A stretch of 14,033 nucleotides of DNA. Origin: DATGIQ01 sp035295665 (GTDB lineage: Bacteria; Planctomycetota; Planctomycetia; Gemmatales; Gemmataceae). A program made the translations under genes and the position numbers. The DNA is taken from NCBI GenBank assembly GCA_035295665.1, contig DATGIQ010000152.1:1-14033 (forward strand), in the 5' to 3' direction. Position 1 is the stretch's first letter; each line of letters opens with the position of its first letter. Shown in pieces: positions 13,968 to 14,033 of the stretch. Below the pieces are notes generated by a model. It did no database searches and had not been told where the DNA came from. It worked only from the letters and a program-made list of their open reading frames with translations.

Positions 13968-14033
13968 TTAGCCCATTTCGGGGCCCGAGCTGGCCCACAA
14001 AACGGCGACCTGCTCATCGAGGCGTGGGCCGCG
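13968..14033 (-). CDS. Possible C-terminal end of a gene entering from the right edge
   Basis: The - strand frame open from the right edge encodes LDEQVAVLWASSGPEMG and neighbouring residues and ends in TAA at 13968-13970. Twenty-one codons are too few to identify a family or to exclude a chance open frame. If real, the gene lies upstream of, and in the same direction as, the DUF418 gene, 126 bp away. Confidence 0.25.
   Translation of the reverse strand, partial: RGPRLDEQVAVLWASSGPEMG

Noticed and set aside
1..14033. CRISPR arrays, toxin-antitoxin pairs, restriction or defence genes
   Set aside because: No regularly spaced repeats and no such protein signatures were seen on either strand.

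Overview
The window is GC-rich and most likely comes from a member of the Planctomycetota. This is inferred from gene style: a DUF418 membrane protein, a DksA-like protein beside a GlsB/YeaQ protein, PKD-like surface-protein debris, and a KaiC-like ATPase with receiver debris. No rRNA or marker gene is present to prove it. Genes lie on the + strand up to about 3.07 kb. Everything recognisable after 3.24 kb is on the - strand.

Region 1 (1-3065, +) looks like accessory DNA. It holds the C-terminal part of an IS5/DDE_Tnp_4-type transposase running in from the left edge, then a small AT-richer two-helix membrane protein followed by a terminator-like hairpin. A GT-B (GT4-like) glycosyltransferase follows, preceded by a plausible promoter that straddles a 10-bp palindrome. 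After a 367-bp gap comes a locus damaged by deletion: the first ~88 residues of a KaiC-like ATPase, cut off after Walker A, run out of frame into an intact CheY-like receiver domain.

Region 2 (3243-4216, -) is a compact three-gene cluster: a DksA/TraR-type C4 zinc-finger protein, an unrecognised 78-residue soluble protein, and a GlsB/YeaQ/YmgE small membrane protein. It may be a stress-response operon.

Region 3 (4383-11290, -) is a complete tripartite efflux system under its own regulator: a PadR repressor, an RND inner-membrane pump, a periplasmic adaptor lipoprotein and a TolC-like outer-membrane channel. The padR and pump genes are 12 bp apart, and the pump and adaptor genes overlap by 4 bp. 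The channel follows after 167 bp. A candidate promoter overlapping two 8-bp palindromes precedes padR and could be the autoregulatory site.

Region 4 (11547-14033, -) holds a tRNA-Ser(UGA), a frameshifted remnant of a PKD-like surface protein, and a DUF418/YeiB-like polytopic membrane protein. A few C-terminal codons of a possible further gene lie at the right edge.

No CRISPR array, integrase, prophage or toxin-antitoxin pair was found, and nothing here is clearly a new system. The items most worth a second look are the KaiC/receiver deletion junction, the PadR-controlled RND operon with its altered proton-relay residues, and the unknown protein between dksA-like and glsB-like genes.
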